Source: Rhodanobacter sp. C06
GTDB taxonomy: Bacteria > Pseudomonadota > Gammaproteobacteria > Xanthomonadales > Rhodanobacteraceae
NCBI RefSeq assembly: GCF_002001105.1
Contig: NZ_MUNP01000017.1
Coordinates: 1 to 64,000, forward strand
Length of the DNA: 64,000 bases
Reading direction: 5' to 3'
Shown here: positions 17,132 through 24,821 of the stretch, piece by piece
Position numbering within the stretch: the first letter of the stretch is position 1
Layout of the letters: every line of letters begins with the position of its first letter
The notes under the pieces: model-generated
What the model was told of the DNA's origin: nothing
Databases searched by the model: none
Seen by the model: the letters and a program-made list of their open reading frames with translations, nothing else
Made by a program: the position numbers and the translations under genes

Positions 17132-17739
17132 GGCAGGCCGAGCGCGCGCTTTTCCAGCGCGACCAGCGGACCGGCATCGCGGGTATGCGCGAAGCGGATC
17201 TCGGTGCGGGCGCCGTCCTGCATGGCGATGGTGATGCCTTGCAGGTAGTCGTTCCCCTGCAGCTCGATGCCGCCCAGCACACGCGCCACGCGCTCCTGCT
17301 TCGGCACGAAACGCAGCGTCCACTGCGCGGGCGTGCCGCTGGCTTCGACGGTGAACTGGCGCAGCGCCTCGTCCACTTTGCCGCCCAGCATGCCTTGCAG
17401 CATCTGCGAAACCTGGCTGACACCGCGCTCGCCGCGCATGGGATGGGCGTTGCCGTCGGGATCGATGCGCGCGCTGCGGCTACCGGTGAGCGCGATGGTT
17501 TCCTGGTAGGGCGAAACGGTCTGCCACAGCATGCCGTGGCCCAGCACGAACAGCAGCCGGCCCTGACTCACTTGCGGCTTGGCCAGCGCGGGATTGCTGC
17601 GGGTCTGGGTGAAGTCGGCGCGCACCGCGGCGTGCCGGCCCAGCTCGGCCAGCACGTTCTGCAGAAGGGTGTTGTCGGTCTGCGCATGGGCGAACGGCGC
17701 GAGGCAGCCGAGCAACAACAGAAACATCAGGCGACGCAT
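17128..17739 (-). CDS. LolA-like periplasmic carrier (aryl-polyene cluster)
   Basis: 203-aa exported protein starting MRRLMFLLLLGCLAPFAHAQ, with signal peptide cleavage at AHA-QTD. The downstream segments ADFTQTRSNPALAKPQVSQG, LLFVLGHGMLWQTVSPY and the ending VALEKRALGLP fit the LolA-like outer-membrane-lipoprotein-carrier family found in aryl-polyene clusters (ApeL-type). It probably shuttles the acylated pigment across the periplasm, after the exporter encoded directly downstream. The start lies within the last codons of the glycosyltransferase (13-nt overlap). Confidence 0.88.
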   Translation of the reverse strand: MRRLMFLLLLGCLAPFAHAQTDNTLLQNVLAELGRHAAVRADFTQTRSNPALAKPQVSQGRLLFVLGHGMLWQTVSPYQETIALTGSRSARIDPDGNAHPMRGERGVSQVSQMLQGMLGGKVDEALRQFTVEASGTPAQWTLRFVPKQERVARVLGGIELQGNDYLQGITIAMQDGARTEIRFAHTRDAGPLVALEKRALGLP

Positions 17740-18500
17740 GCGCGTTCTCCACGAAGGCGGCGCCACAACAATCGCGGCGCCCGGGGCAGCATGCCAAGCA
17801 ACAGCCGCGTGTGCATCGCCGAGATGCGCAGGTTGTCGCGGAACATGTGGAAGTGGGACAGCCCGTTTTCCGGATAGATCACCCGGGTCGGCAGGTTCAC
17901 CACCGGCACGCCGCGCCAGACCAGTCGCACCGCGGCCTCGGTGTCGAAATCCATGCGCGGGGGGAACGGCTTGCGCGCGATCTCGGCACAGGTGGCCGCG
18001 AGCGGGTACAGGCGGTAGCCGCACATCGAGTCGCGGACCGCCAGCGACAGGGTTTCCAGCCAGACGCAGGCATGGGTGAGGTAGCGCCCGTACAGCCGTG
18101 CCCGCGGTACGCTGGCGTCGTAGATCGGGGCGCCGCAGACCAGCGCTCCAGGTTGCACGCGCGCCTCGGCAAGGAAGCGCGGCACATCGGCGGCGTCGTG
18201 CTGGCCGTCCGCGTCGATCTGCAGCGCGTGGCTGTAGCCAGCCGCGCGGGCGGCGAGCAGGCCCGCACTGAGGGCGCGGCCCTTGCCCTGGTTGTGCGGC
18301 AGGCGCAGCAGGCGCACGCCATCAGCCTCCTGCGCGAGCGCGTCGAGCACGGCGCGCGTGGCAGTGTCGCTGCCGTCGTCGACGATCAGCACGGGCAGTC
18401 CATGCGCACGCAACGCCCGCACGGTGACCGCGATGGTGCTGCCGTGGTTGTAGATCGGGATCAGCGCGCAGGGGGCGAAGCGGCCGTGGGCGTCCGGCAT
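17727..18500 (-). CDS. Family 2 glycosyltransferase
   Basis: 257-aa GT-A enzyme. ALIPIYNHGSTI opens the nucleotide-sugar fold, LIVDDGSDTATR follows, and QIDADGQHDAADVP holds the D-x-D metal site. SMCGYRLYP and MDFDTEAAVRL are the later acceptor-side motifs typical of dolichol-phosphate-mannose-synthase-like GT2 proteins. No membrane helices follow. In aryl-polyene clusters it is thought to glycosylate the lipid anchor. It starts 8 nt after the ACP stop and overlaps the LolA-like gene. Confidence 0.9.
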   Translation of the reverse strand: MPDAHGRFAPCALIPIYNHGSTIAVTVRALRAHGLPVLIVDDGSDTATRAVLDALAQEADGVRLLRLPHNQGKGRALSAGLLAARAAGYSHALQIDADGQHDAADVPRFLAEARVQPGALVCGAPIYDASVPRARLYGRYLTHACVWLETLSLAVRDSMCGYRLYPLAATCAEIARKPFPPRMDFDTEAAVRLVWRGVPVVNLPTRVIYPENGLSHFHMFRDNLRISAMHTRLLLGMLPRAPRLLWRRLRGERACVA

Positions 18501-18508
18501 GGCCCGGC

Positions 18509-18778
18509 TCAGCGTTCGAGCAGGCTGCGCACCGTGCCCACCACGTCGCCCACGGTGCGCACGTTCTTGAAATCCTCCGGCTTGATGCGCATGCCGGTCA
18601 TCTCCTGCACCTGGATCGCCAAGTCCACCGCGTCGATGCTGTCCAGGCCGAGGTCGGTGAACAGATGGGCGGACGGCGTGACCCGCGCCGGCTCGATCTC
18701 GAATGTGTCGCGCAGCACCTCGCGCAGACGTTCGAGGATGTCCGTTTCGCTGATACCGGTTGCCAGGATGGTGCTCAT
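18509..18778 (-). CDS. Acyl carrier protein, first gene of the aryl-polyene operon
   Basis: 89-aa ACP beginning MSTILATGISETDILERLRE. FTDLGLDSIDAVDLAIQVQ carries the phosphopantetheine Ser in LGLDSID near residue 47. It is the first coding sequence after the predicted promoter at about 18965, with a leader of roughly 180 nt. Being more like standard FabF-type ACPs than the second ACP at 9761-10060, it may carry a different stage of the chain; that division is inferred. Confidence 0.92.
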   Translation of the reverse strand: MSTILATGISETDILERLREVLRDTFEIEPARVTPSAHLFTDLGLDSIDAVDLAIQVQEMTGMRIKPEDFKNVRTVGDVVGTVRSLLER

Positions 18779-18876
18779 ATCGCGTTCTGCTCTTGTTGTT
18801 CCATGCGTGTCGTGACGCCTTCCGGGGCGGCTGTTCCGTGCGGGACGAACGGCCGCCGCTGGCGGCACCTTGCCCG

Positions 18877-18899
18877 GACCGGCATCGGCGATGCCGGTC
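18877..18899 (-). promoter_or_regulatory. Leader hairpin of the pigment operon
   Basis: A 9-bp perfect inverted repeat (GACCGGCAT / ATGCCGGTC with a 5-nt loop) lies in the untranslated leader about 100 nt before the first ACP. It has no T-run, so it is not an obvious terminator. It may stabilise the mRNA or bind a regulator. No known riboswitch pattern is recognised. Confidence 0.45.
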
Positions 18900-18964
18900 T
18901 TCCCGACGAGATGGATCCCCTGTGTCGCGGATGCTGACCGGGCCGGCGCACCGCCACGCCGGGC

Positions 18965-18973
18965 ATTGTAACA
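18965..18973 (-). promoter_or_regulatory. Extended -10 promoter of the aryl-polyene operon
   Basis: On the minus strand the sequence TGTTACAAT (18973-18965) is an extended -10 element (TGn plus TACAAT, five of six matches to TATAAT). No good -35 is seen 17 nt upstream, which extended -10 promoters tolerate. It lies between the terminator at 19023-19046 and the ACP start, with nothing else in this 311-bp gap. Confidence 0.55.
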
Positions 18974-19022
18974 GAGCCCCGCCACCGGCCGGGCATGACG
19001 GACGACGGGGCAGGGGCAACGA

Positions 19023-19046
19023 AAAGGCCGCCTCGCGGCGGCCTTT
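19023..19046. terminator. Rho-independent terminator of the leucine-dehydrogenase gene
   Basis: A 10-bp perfect stem AAAGGCCGCC / GGCGGCCTTT with a TCGC loop, 44 nt past the stop of the minus-strand dehydrogenase. The A and T runs at the stem base give a U-tract in either direction. It insulates the pigment operon from the dehydrogenase transcript. Confidence 0.85.
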
Positions 19047-19089
19047 CGTGCAATCCGGGCGCGGTGGAAGCCGCCTGGGGCAAGGCGGC

Positions 19090-20193
19090 TTACTGGCCGC
19101 GCATGCGACCCTGGAAGCGGGTGCCGCCGTTGCCCATGTGCGGCAGCTTGATCTTGCCGATCGAGGTGATGCGTTCCTCGGCGAGGCGGTCGGCGGCCTT
19201 GTAGGTGGGCACGCCCTGGGTCTTGCTGATCTCGAAGATGCGGCCCAGGTTGTAGTAGATCGTCCGCATCATGCGCATCGCGCGCTCGCGGTTGTAGCCG
19301 TCGATCTCCAGCGACACGTTCATCACGCCACCGGCGTTCACCGCGTAGTCCGGCGCGTACAGCACGCCGCGCTTCTGCAGCTCGTCGCCGATCGCGTCGG
19401 TGGCCAGCTGGTTGTTCGCCGCGCCGCAGATGATCTTCGCCTTGATGCGGTCGATCGTCTGCTCGTTGACGGTGCCGCCCAGCGCGCAGGGGCTGTACAC
19501 GTCGGCGTCGACGTCGTAGATCTCGTCCAGGCCCACGGCCTCGCAGCCCAGCTCGTCCACGCAGCGCTGCACGGCATCCTTGTTGATGTCGGTGACGAAC
19601 ACCTTGGCGCCCTGCTCGCGCAGCAGCTTGATGAATTCGCTGCCCACGTGGCCGCAGCCCTGCACGGCGAAGCTGTACTTGCCCACGTCTTCGTTGCCGT
19701 GCTTGAAGTGCAGCGCGGCCATCAGACCCTGCAAGGTGCCGAATGCGGTGAACGGCGAGGGGTCGCCCGAACCGCCGTGCACCTGGTGCACGCCGGTCAC
19801 GTACTCGGTCTCGCGGAACACGTATTCCATGTCGTTGACGTCGATGCCCACGTCCTCGGCCGTGATGTAGCGGCCGTTGAGCGAGTTGACGAAGCGGCCG
19901 AACGCGCGGAAAAGCGCCTCGGACTTGTCCTTGGACGGATCGCCGATGATCACCGCCTTGCCGCCACCCAGGTTCAGGCCAGCCACGGCGTTCTTGAAGG
20001 TCATGCCGCGCGACAGGCGCAGCACGTCGTTCACGGCTTCCTGCTCGGTCTTGTACGGCCACATGCGCAGGCCGCCGAGCGCGGGGCCCAGCACCGTGTT
20101 GTGGATCGCGATGATGGCCTTCAGGCCGGCGTCCTTGTTGTGGCAGAAGACGACTTCTTCGTGACCCGTGTTGGCGATGGTTTCGAAAATCAT
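19090..20193 (-). CDS. Leucine/valine dehydrogenase family protein
   Basis: 367-aa NAD-dependent amino-acid dehydrogenase of the Glu/Leu/Phe/Val family, which reversibly deaminates branched-chain amino acids. LGPALGGLRMWPYKTEQEAV, RLSRGMTFKNAVAGLNLGG and GGGKAVIIGDP reproduce the LeuDH active-site region with both Lys residues. FAVQGCGHVGSEF is the dinucleotide-binding motif and YAPDYAVNAGGVMNVSLE is highly family-specific. It is monocistronic: its own terminator follows and a TAGAAT -10-like element (20325-20330, minus strand) precedes it. It could supply branched 2-keto acids for iso-fatty acids, which are abundant in Xanthomonadales; that link is inference. Confidence 0.93.
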   Translation of the reverse strand: MIFETIANTGHEEVVFCHNKDAGLKAIIAIHNTVLGPALGGLRMWPYKTEQEAVNDVLRLSRGMTFKNAVAGLNLGGGKAVIIGDPSKDKSEALFRAFGRFVNSLNGRYITAEDVGIDVNDMEYVFRETEYVTGVHQVHGGSGDPSPFTAFGTLQGLMAALHFKHGNEDVGKYSFAVQGCGHVGSEFIKLLREQGAKVFVTDINKDAVQRCVDELGCEAVGLDEIYDVDADVYSPCALGGTVNEQTIDRIKAKIICGAANNQLATDAIGDELQKRGVLYAPDYAVNAGGVMNVSLEIDGYNRERAMRMMRTIYYNLGRIFEISKTQGVPTYKAADRLAEERITSIGKIKLPHMGNGGTRFQGRMRGQ

Positions 20194-20664
20194 TGGTACG
20201 GCGACTCCATGGAGAGGTGCCCGCAGGCATCCAGGACGACGGCATCGCAGCGATGGCCGCCGGGGAACAGCAACTGCACGAATGCGTCGCCCCGGACGGG
20301 CCGGTGCGACGAACCAAGTCGGACATTCTAGTACGGCGGCCCGCGCCGGCCGTGCGGCGGCGCAGCAAGGACGTGGTCTGCGCGCGACCCGAAACGTGAA
20401 TGCTTGCTGAATGTTTCCGGTGGGCATGCCTGTCTTTCACGCGCCGTTGCGCATTGGGTAGTGAGAGGAAAACTCGGCGGCGATCGTTCCGCCGCGCCGG
20501 CCATGCCTGCGCGTGCCGGTGCGGCATGCGCCCCGGGATCAGGCTCGGCGGGGAACCGGGCGCACGAGGCCATCGTGCGCCTGCGTCCTCCCTGCGGCAG
20601 TTCGCGTGCACGGCAAGCCGGCACCTTGCAAATCAGGCAGTACCTACGTCCCGGGAGACATCGC
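20194..20664. promoter_or_regulatory. Divergent control region between the dehydrogenase and the T6SS
   Basis: No gene is supported in this 471-bp gap. On the minus strand TAGAAT at 20330-20325 may be the dehydrogenase -10. Towards tssB, 20382-20412 reads GCGCGACCCGAAA followed after 14 nt from GACC by TTGCTGAAT. This is a weaker copy of the element found upstream of vgrG and tpsB. A TTGCGCATT word occurs nearby (20449-20457). tssB is preceded by a GGGAGA ribosome site at 20653-20658. Confidence 0.45.
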
Positions 20665-21183
20665 ATGGCCAAGCAGAGCAGTCAGAAGTTCATCGCGCGG
20701 AACCGCGCGCCGCGGGTGCAGATCGAGTACGACGTCGAGGTCTACGGCGCCCAGAAGAAGGTGCAGGTGCCGTTCGTGATGGGCGTGATGTCGGATCTTT
20801 CCGGCAGCAACAACGCCGAGCTGCCGCCGATCGAGGAGCGCAAGGCGATGGAGATCGACGTCGACAACTTCGACAGCCGCCTGCAGTCGATGAAGCCGCG
20901 CGTCTCCTTCGCGGTGCCGAACACGCTTACCGGTGAGGGCAACCTCAGCGTGGACATCACCTTCGAGAGCATGGACGACTTCTCGCCAGCCGCGGTGGCC
21001 CGCAAGGTGGGCGCGGTGGCCAAGCTGCTGGAGGCGCGCACCCAGCTCGCCAACCTCGGCACCTACATGGACGGCAAGGCCGGCGCGGAGAAGCTGATCG
21101 CGCAGGCCATCAACGATCCGGCGCTGCTGCAGTCGCTGGTGTCCGCAGCCAAGCCCGGCGATGCCGGCAAGGACGGGGAGTAA
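20665..21183 (+). CDS. tssB: T6SS sheath small subunit TssB
   Basis: 172-aa TssB (VipA/ImpB). It assembles with TssC into the contractile sheath in the cytoplasm. FIARNRAPRVQIEYDVEVYG, VPFVMGVMSDLSGSN and the segment RKAMEIDVDNFDSRLQ are standard; MKPRVSFAVPNTL follows. A GGGAGA site precedes MAKQSSQKF. It is the first T6SS gene and is followed by tssC after three bases, so the two are co-translated. Confidence 0.97.
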   Translation: MAKQSSQKFIARNRAPRVQIEYDVEVYGAQKKVQVPFVMGVMSDLSGSNNAELPPIEERKAMEIDVDNFDSRLQSMKPRVSFAVPNTLTGEGNLSVDITFESMDDFSPAAVARKVGAVAKLLEARTQLANLGTYMDGKAGAEKLIAQAINDPALLQSLVSAAKPGDAGKDGE

Positions 21184-21186
21184 GCC

Positions 21187-22680
21187 ATGGCAACCGAGAA
21201 ACTGGCCGAACAGGGTGGTGCCACCCAGACCCTGGTGCCCGACGATTTCGCCGCGCTGCTCAGCAAGGAGTTCAAGCCGAAGAGCGATCGCGCGAAGGAA
21301 GAGGTGGAATCCGCCGTCCGCACGCTCGCCGAGCAGGTGCTGAACAAGGCCGACATCGTCTCCGACGACGTCACCCAGACCATCAACGCCTACGTGGCCG
21401 AGCTGGACCGCAAGATCAGCGAGCAGCTCAACCTGGTGATGCACCACGCCGACTTCCAGAAGCTGGAAAGTGCCTGGCGCGGCCTGCATTTCCTGGTCAA
21501 CAACACCGAGACCGACACGCAGCTGAAGATCCGCGTGATGAACATCTCCAAGAAGGAGCTGGGCAAGACGCTGAAGCGCTACAAGGGCACGGCGTGGGAC
21601 CAGAGCCCGATCTTCAAGAAGATGTACGAGGAAGAGTACGGCCAGCTGGGCGGCGAGCCCTACGGCTGCCTGGTCGGCGACTACTACTTCGACCACAGCC
21701 CGCCCGACGTGGAGCTGCTCGCCGGCATCGGCCAGGTGGCTGCGGCCGCGCACGCGCCGTTCATCGCCTCGGCCAACCACACCCTGATGGGCATGGACAG
21801 CTGGAGCGAGCTGGCCAACCCGCGCGACCTCGCCAAGATCTTCTCCACGCCCGAGTACGCCTCGTGGCGCTCGCTGCGCGAGTCCGACGATGCGAAATAC
21901 CTTGGCCTGGCCATGCCGCGCACGCTGGCACGCCTGCCGTACGGCGCCAGCACCGACCCGGTGGAGGAGTTCGATTTCGAGGAGGACACCTCCGGCGCCG
22001 ATTCGTCCAAGTACACGTGGCAGAACGCCGCCTACGCGATGGCGGTGAACATCAACCGCTCGTTCAAGGAATACGGCTGGTGTTCGCGTATCCGCGGCAT
22101 CGAGTCCGGTGGTGCGGTGGAAGGCCTGCCGGTGCACACCTTCCCGACCGACGACGGTGGCGTGGACATGAAGTGCCCCACCGAGATCGCGATCACCGAT
22201 CGCCGCTCGGCCGAGCTGGACAAGATGGGCATGATGCCGCTGGTGCATCGCAAGAACTCCGACATGGCGGCGTTCATCAGCGCGCAGTCGCTGGCCAAGC
22301 CGGAGGAGTACGACGATCCGGACGCCACGGCAAACGCGGCGCTGAGCTGCCGCCTGCCGTACCTGTTCGCAGCCAGCCGTTTTGCGCATTACCTGAAGTG
22401 CATCGTGCGCGACAAGATCGGTTCGTTCAGCAGTCGCGAGCAGATGCAGAGCTGGCTGACCAACTGGGTCATGCAGTACGTCGACGGTGATCCGACCAAC
22501 TCCAGCGAGGAGACCAAGGCGCGCAAGCCGCTGTCGGCGGCCGAAGTGGTGGTGGAGGAAGTGGAGGGAGCGCCGGGGTATTACACCTCGAAGTTCTATC
22601 TCAAACCGCACTACCAGTTGGAGGGGCTCACCGTGTCGCTGCGGCTCGTGTCGCGGTTGCCGTCGGCGGCCAAGGCCTGA
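21187..22680 (+). CDS. tssC: T6SS sheath large subunit TssC
   Basis: 497-aa TssC (VipB/ImpC). ESAWRGLHFLVNNTETD, KMYEEEYGQLGGEPYG, YYFDHSPPDVELLAGIGQVA and SRIRGIESGGAVEGLPVHTF are hallmark segments, and the C-terminal handshake region ends VSLRLVSRLPSAAKA. With TssB it forms the sheath that propels the Hcp tube and is then recycled by ClpV (27909-30653). The ribosome site GGGGAG overlaps the tssB stop region. Confidence 0.98.
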   Translation: MATEKLAEQGGATQTLVPDDFAALLSKEFKPKSDRAKEEVESAVRTLAEQVLNKADIVSDDVTQTINAYVAELDRKISEQLNLVMHHADFQKLESAWRGLHFLVNNTETDTQLKIRVMNISKKELGKTLKRYKGTAWDQSPIFKKMYEEEYGQLGGEPYGCLVGDYYFDHSPPDVELLAGIGQVAAAAHAPFIASANHTLMGMDSWSELANPRDLAKIFSTPEYASWRSLRESDDAKYLGLAMPRTLARLPYGASTDPVEEFDFEEDTSGADSSKYTWQNAAYAMAVNINRSFKEYGWCSRIRGIESGGAVEGLPVHTFPTDDGGVDMKCPTEIAITDRRSAELDKMGMMPLVHRKNSDMAAFISAQSLAKPEEYDDPDATANAALSCRLPYLFAASRFAHYLKCIVRDKIGSFSSREQMQSWLTNWVMQYVDGDPTNSSEETKARKPLSAAEVVVEEVEGAPGYYTSKFYLKPHYQLEGLTVSLRLVSRLPSAAKA

Positions 22681-22888
22681 CGACGCACTGCCGGTTCCGG
22701 GCTCGGCCGGTGCATGCGGTCGCGCCCGCTCGGCGAAATGAGGTGGGGAAGCCGTCGCGCATCGACGGGAACGCAAGGCATCGTCTGCGCGGCATCAGGG
22801 GAACGGTGGCGACAGGCACACGACATCCGGCAGGGGCAAGCCCGGCCGGGCGGGTCAATTCATCAACAGGTGATCGAGGAGAAGGTTC

Positions 22889-23392
22889 ATGGCATTCGAC
22901 ATGCACATCAAGTTCGGCAAGGGCAAGGTCGAGATCAAGGGGGCATCCAACCACAAGGTGCACAAGGGCGACGTGCCGATCCTGGCGTGGTCGTGGGGCG
23001 TGAGCAACACCGGTGACCTGCATACCGGCGCGGGTGCGGCCAGCGGCGGCAAGGCACACGTGCAGGACATCTCCCTCACCAAGTACGTGGACGGCTGTTC
23101 CAACGCGCTGCTCAACGCCTGCTGTACCGGCGGCCGCCTCGAGAACGCCTGGCTGTACGTCACCAACGCCACCGGCGAGCAGACCGACTTCCTCACCATC
23201 GAACTCTCCGAGGGCGTGCTGGTGACCTCGGTATCCACCGGAGGCAGCGGCGGCGAAGACAAGCTCACCGAGAACATCACCCTGCACTTCGGCAAGTTCA
23301 AGTACTCGTTCCAGCCGCAGGACGACAAGGGCGCGAAGGACGGCGGTACCAAGGACTTCACCTACGACATCCAGAAGGTGGCCAGCGCCTGA
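22889..23392 (+). CDS. hcp: Hcp, T6SS inner-tube protein
   Basis: 167-aa Hcp1-family protein that forms stacked hexameric rings and can chaperone small effectors. It begins MAFDMHIKFGKGKVEIKG behind GAGGAGAAG. The middle TKYVDGCSNALLNACCTGG and the ending LHFGKFKYSFQPQDDKG fit. A 208-bp gap after tssC suggests a separate promoter or processing, usual because Hcp is needed in large amounts. There is no C-terminal toxin extension. Confidence 0.96.
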   Translation: MAFDMHIKFGKGKVEIKGASNHKVHKGDVPILAWSWGVSNTGDLHTGAGAASGGKAHVQDISLTKYVDGCSNALLNACCTGGRLENAWLYVTNATGEQTDFLTIELSEGVLVTSVSTGGSGGEDKLTENITLHFGKFKYSFQPQDDKGAKDGGTKDFTYDIQKVASA

Positions 23393-23452
23393 GCCTGATC
23401 GGCACCTTGCAGTTCCTCGTTCCATCCATCTTCCAACTAGCCGGGTGTGTGC

Positions 23453-24244
23453 ATGACCCCAGAGAACATGCTGAAAGAAGGCCGGCTGGACGAGGCGCTG
23501 CAAGGCCTGACTGCGCAGGTGCGCGGCAACCCCGCGGACGCCAAGGCGCGGGTGTTCCTGTTCCAGCTGCTGGCCGTGCTGGGGCAGTGGGATCGGGCGC
23601 AAAACCAGCTCAAGGTGAGCGGCGAGCTCGACCCGCTCAACACGCTGATGGTGGAAGCCTACAGCCGTGCGCTGGCCGGCGAACTGGAGCGGCAGCAGGT
23701 GATGGCCGGCACGCGCTCGCCGATGGTGATCGGCGAGCCCGCGCAGTGGCTGGCGCTGCTGCTGCAGTCGCTGAAATTGCAGGCCGAGGATCGGCATGCG
23801 CAGGCGCAACCGCTGCGCGAACAAGCCTTCGAACAGGCCGAGGCGGTGGGCGGCGAAATCGACGGCACGCCGTTCGAGTGGATCGCCGATGCCGATCCGC
23901 GCTTTGGCCCGTGCCTGGAGATGATCGTCAATGGCGGCTACGCCTGGGTGCCGTTCACGCGTCTGAAGGCGCTGGTATTCGAGGCGCCTGCCGACCTGCG
24001 CGACAAGGTGTGGGCGCCGGTGCAGGTAACCTGGAGCAACGGCGGCCAGGCGGTGGGTTTCGTGCCGTGCCGCTACCCCGGTTCCGAGCGGGCAGCGGAC
24101 GGTGAACTGGTGCTGGCGCGGCGCACCGACTGGAGTGATCTCGGCGGCGAATGTTTCGCCGGTTGCGGCCAGCGCATGCTGGCTACCGATGCCGGCGAAT
24201 ACCCGCTGCTGGACATCCGCAGCATCACGTTCAACGCGGCCTGA
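23453..24244 (+). CDS. tagJ: T6SS accessory protein TagJ (ImpE)
   Basis: 263-aa TagJ/ImpE. MTPENMLKEGRLDEALQGL and the following helices form a TPR-like N-terminal module that in other systems binds the TssB N-terminus. The C-terminal ImpE domain contains EWIADADPRFGPCLEMIVNG, YAWVPFTRLKAL and LLDIRSITF. The ATG at 23453 is chosen; a GTG two codons upstream is possible. TagJ occurs in a subset of T6SSs and links the sheath to ClpV recycling. Confidence 0.93.
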   Translation: MTPENMLKEGRLDEALQGLTAQVRGNPADAKARVFLFQLLAVLGQWDRAQNQLKVSGELDPLNTLMVEAYSRALAGELERQQVMAGTRSPMVIGEPAQWLALLLQSLKLQAEDRHAQAQPLREQAFEQAEAVGGEIDGTPFEWIADADPRFGPCLEMIVNGGYAWVPFTRLKALVFEAPADLRDKVWAPVQVTWSNGGQAVGFVPCRYPGSERAADGELVLARRTDWSDLGGECFAGCGQRMLATDAGEYPLLDIRSITFNAA

Positions 24245-24248
24245 AAGC

Positions 24249-24752
24249 ATGGCCGAGCTGACCACCCAGGAACGTCTGCAGCCCTCGCTGCTCGACCGCC
24301 TCACCGATGACGAGCCCGGCAAGGCCGACGAGAGCCGCGAGAAGCGGGTGATCTCGGCCACGCGCCTGCGCGACTGCGTGACGCGCGACATGTCCTGGCT
24401 GCTGAACTGCGTGAACCTGGGCGCCGAAGCCGAGCTGGCGGATTACCCGGAGGTGGCGAGCTCGGTGCTCAACTTCGGCATCCCCGACCTCACCGGCGCC
24501 GCGCTGTCCGGCATCAAGGCCGACGCGCTGCAGCGCAAGGTGCGCGACGCCATCCTCGCGTTCGAGCCGCGGCTGACGCCCGGCACCTTGCAGGTCACCG
24601 TGCAGGCGGACAGCCGGCACATGGACCACCAGTCGCTGGTGTTCAACATCGCCTCCGAGATGTGGGCGCAGCCGATTCCCTTGAACCTCTACCTCAAGAC
24701 CGAGGTGGATCTGGAGACCGGGCGGTTCAACGTGTCGGAGAGCTTCGGCTAA
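24249..24752 (+). CDS. tssE: T6SS baseplate protein TssE
   Basis: 167-aa gp25-like baseplate wedge component. PSLLDRLTDDEPGK opens the family motif and VISATRLRDCVTRDMSWLLN follows. The C-terminal beta-domain includes VLNFGIPDLTG, EPRLTPGTLQVTV and ASEMWAQPIPLNLYLKTEVD. It begins four bases after the tagJ stop. A 15-bp inverted repeat starts immediately behind its stop codon. Confidence 0.95.
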   Translation: MAELTTQERLQPSLLDRLTDDEPGKADESREKRVISATRLRDCVTRDMSWLLNCVNLGAEAELADYPEVASSVLNFGIPDLTGAALSGIKADALQRKVRDAILAFEPRLTPGTLQVTVQADSRHMDHQSLVFNIASEMWAQPIPLNLYLKTEVDLETGRFNVSESFG

Positions 24753-24817
24753 GAGCCTGCCCATGATCCCCAAGCATCCCGCTAACCCGAACACCGATGG
24801 ATTCATGGGCAGGCTCT
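24752..24817. repeat. 15-bp perfect inverted repeat in the tssE-tssF gap
   Basis: AGAGCCTGCCCATGA (24752-24766) pairs exactly with TCATGGGCAGGCTCT (24803-24817) across a 36-nt loop. The right arm ends five bases before the tssF ATG, so folding would occlude the tssF initiation region. The palindrome fills essentially the whole intergenic gap. Confidence 0.85.
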
Positions 24818-24821
24818 GACC

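Noticed and set aside
20601-20622. Sigma-54-like promoter before tssB (GCGGCAG, 10-nt spacing, GTGCAC)
   Set aside because: GG and GC have the right spacing but the -12 lacks TTGC and the -24 lacks TGGCAC; the match is expected by chance at this GC content.
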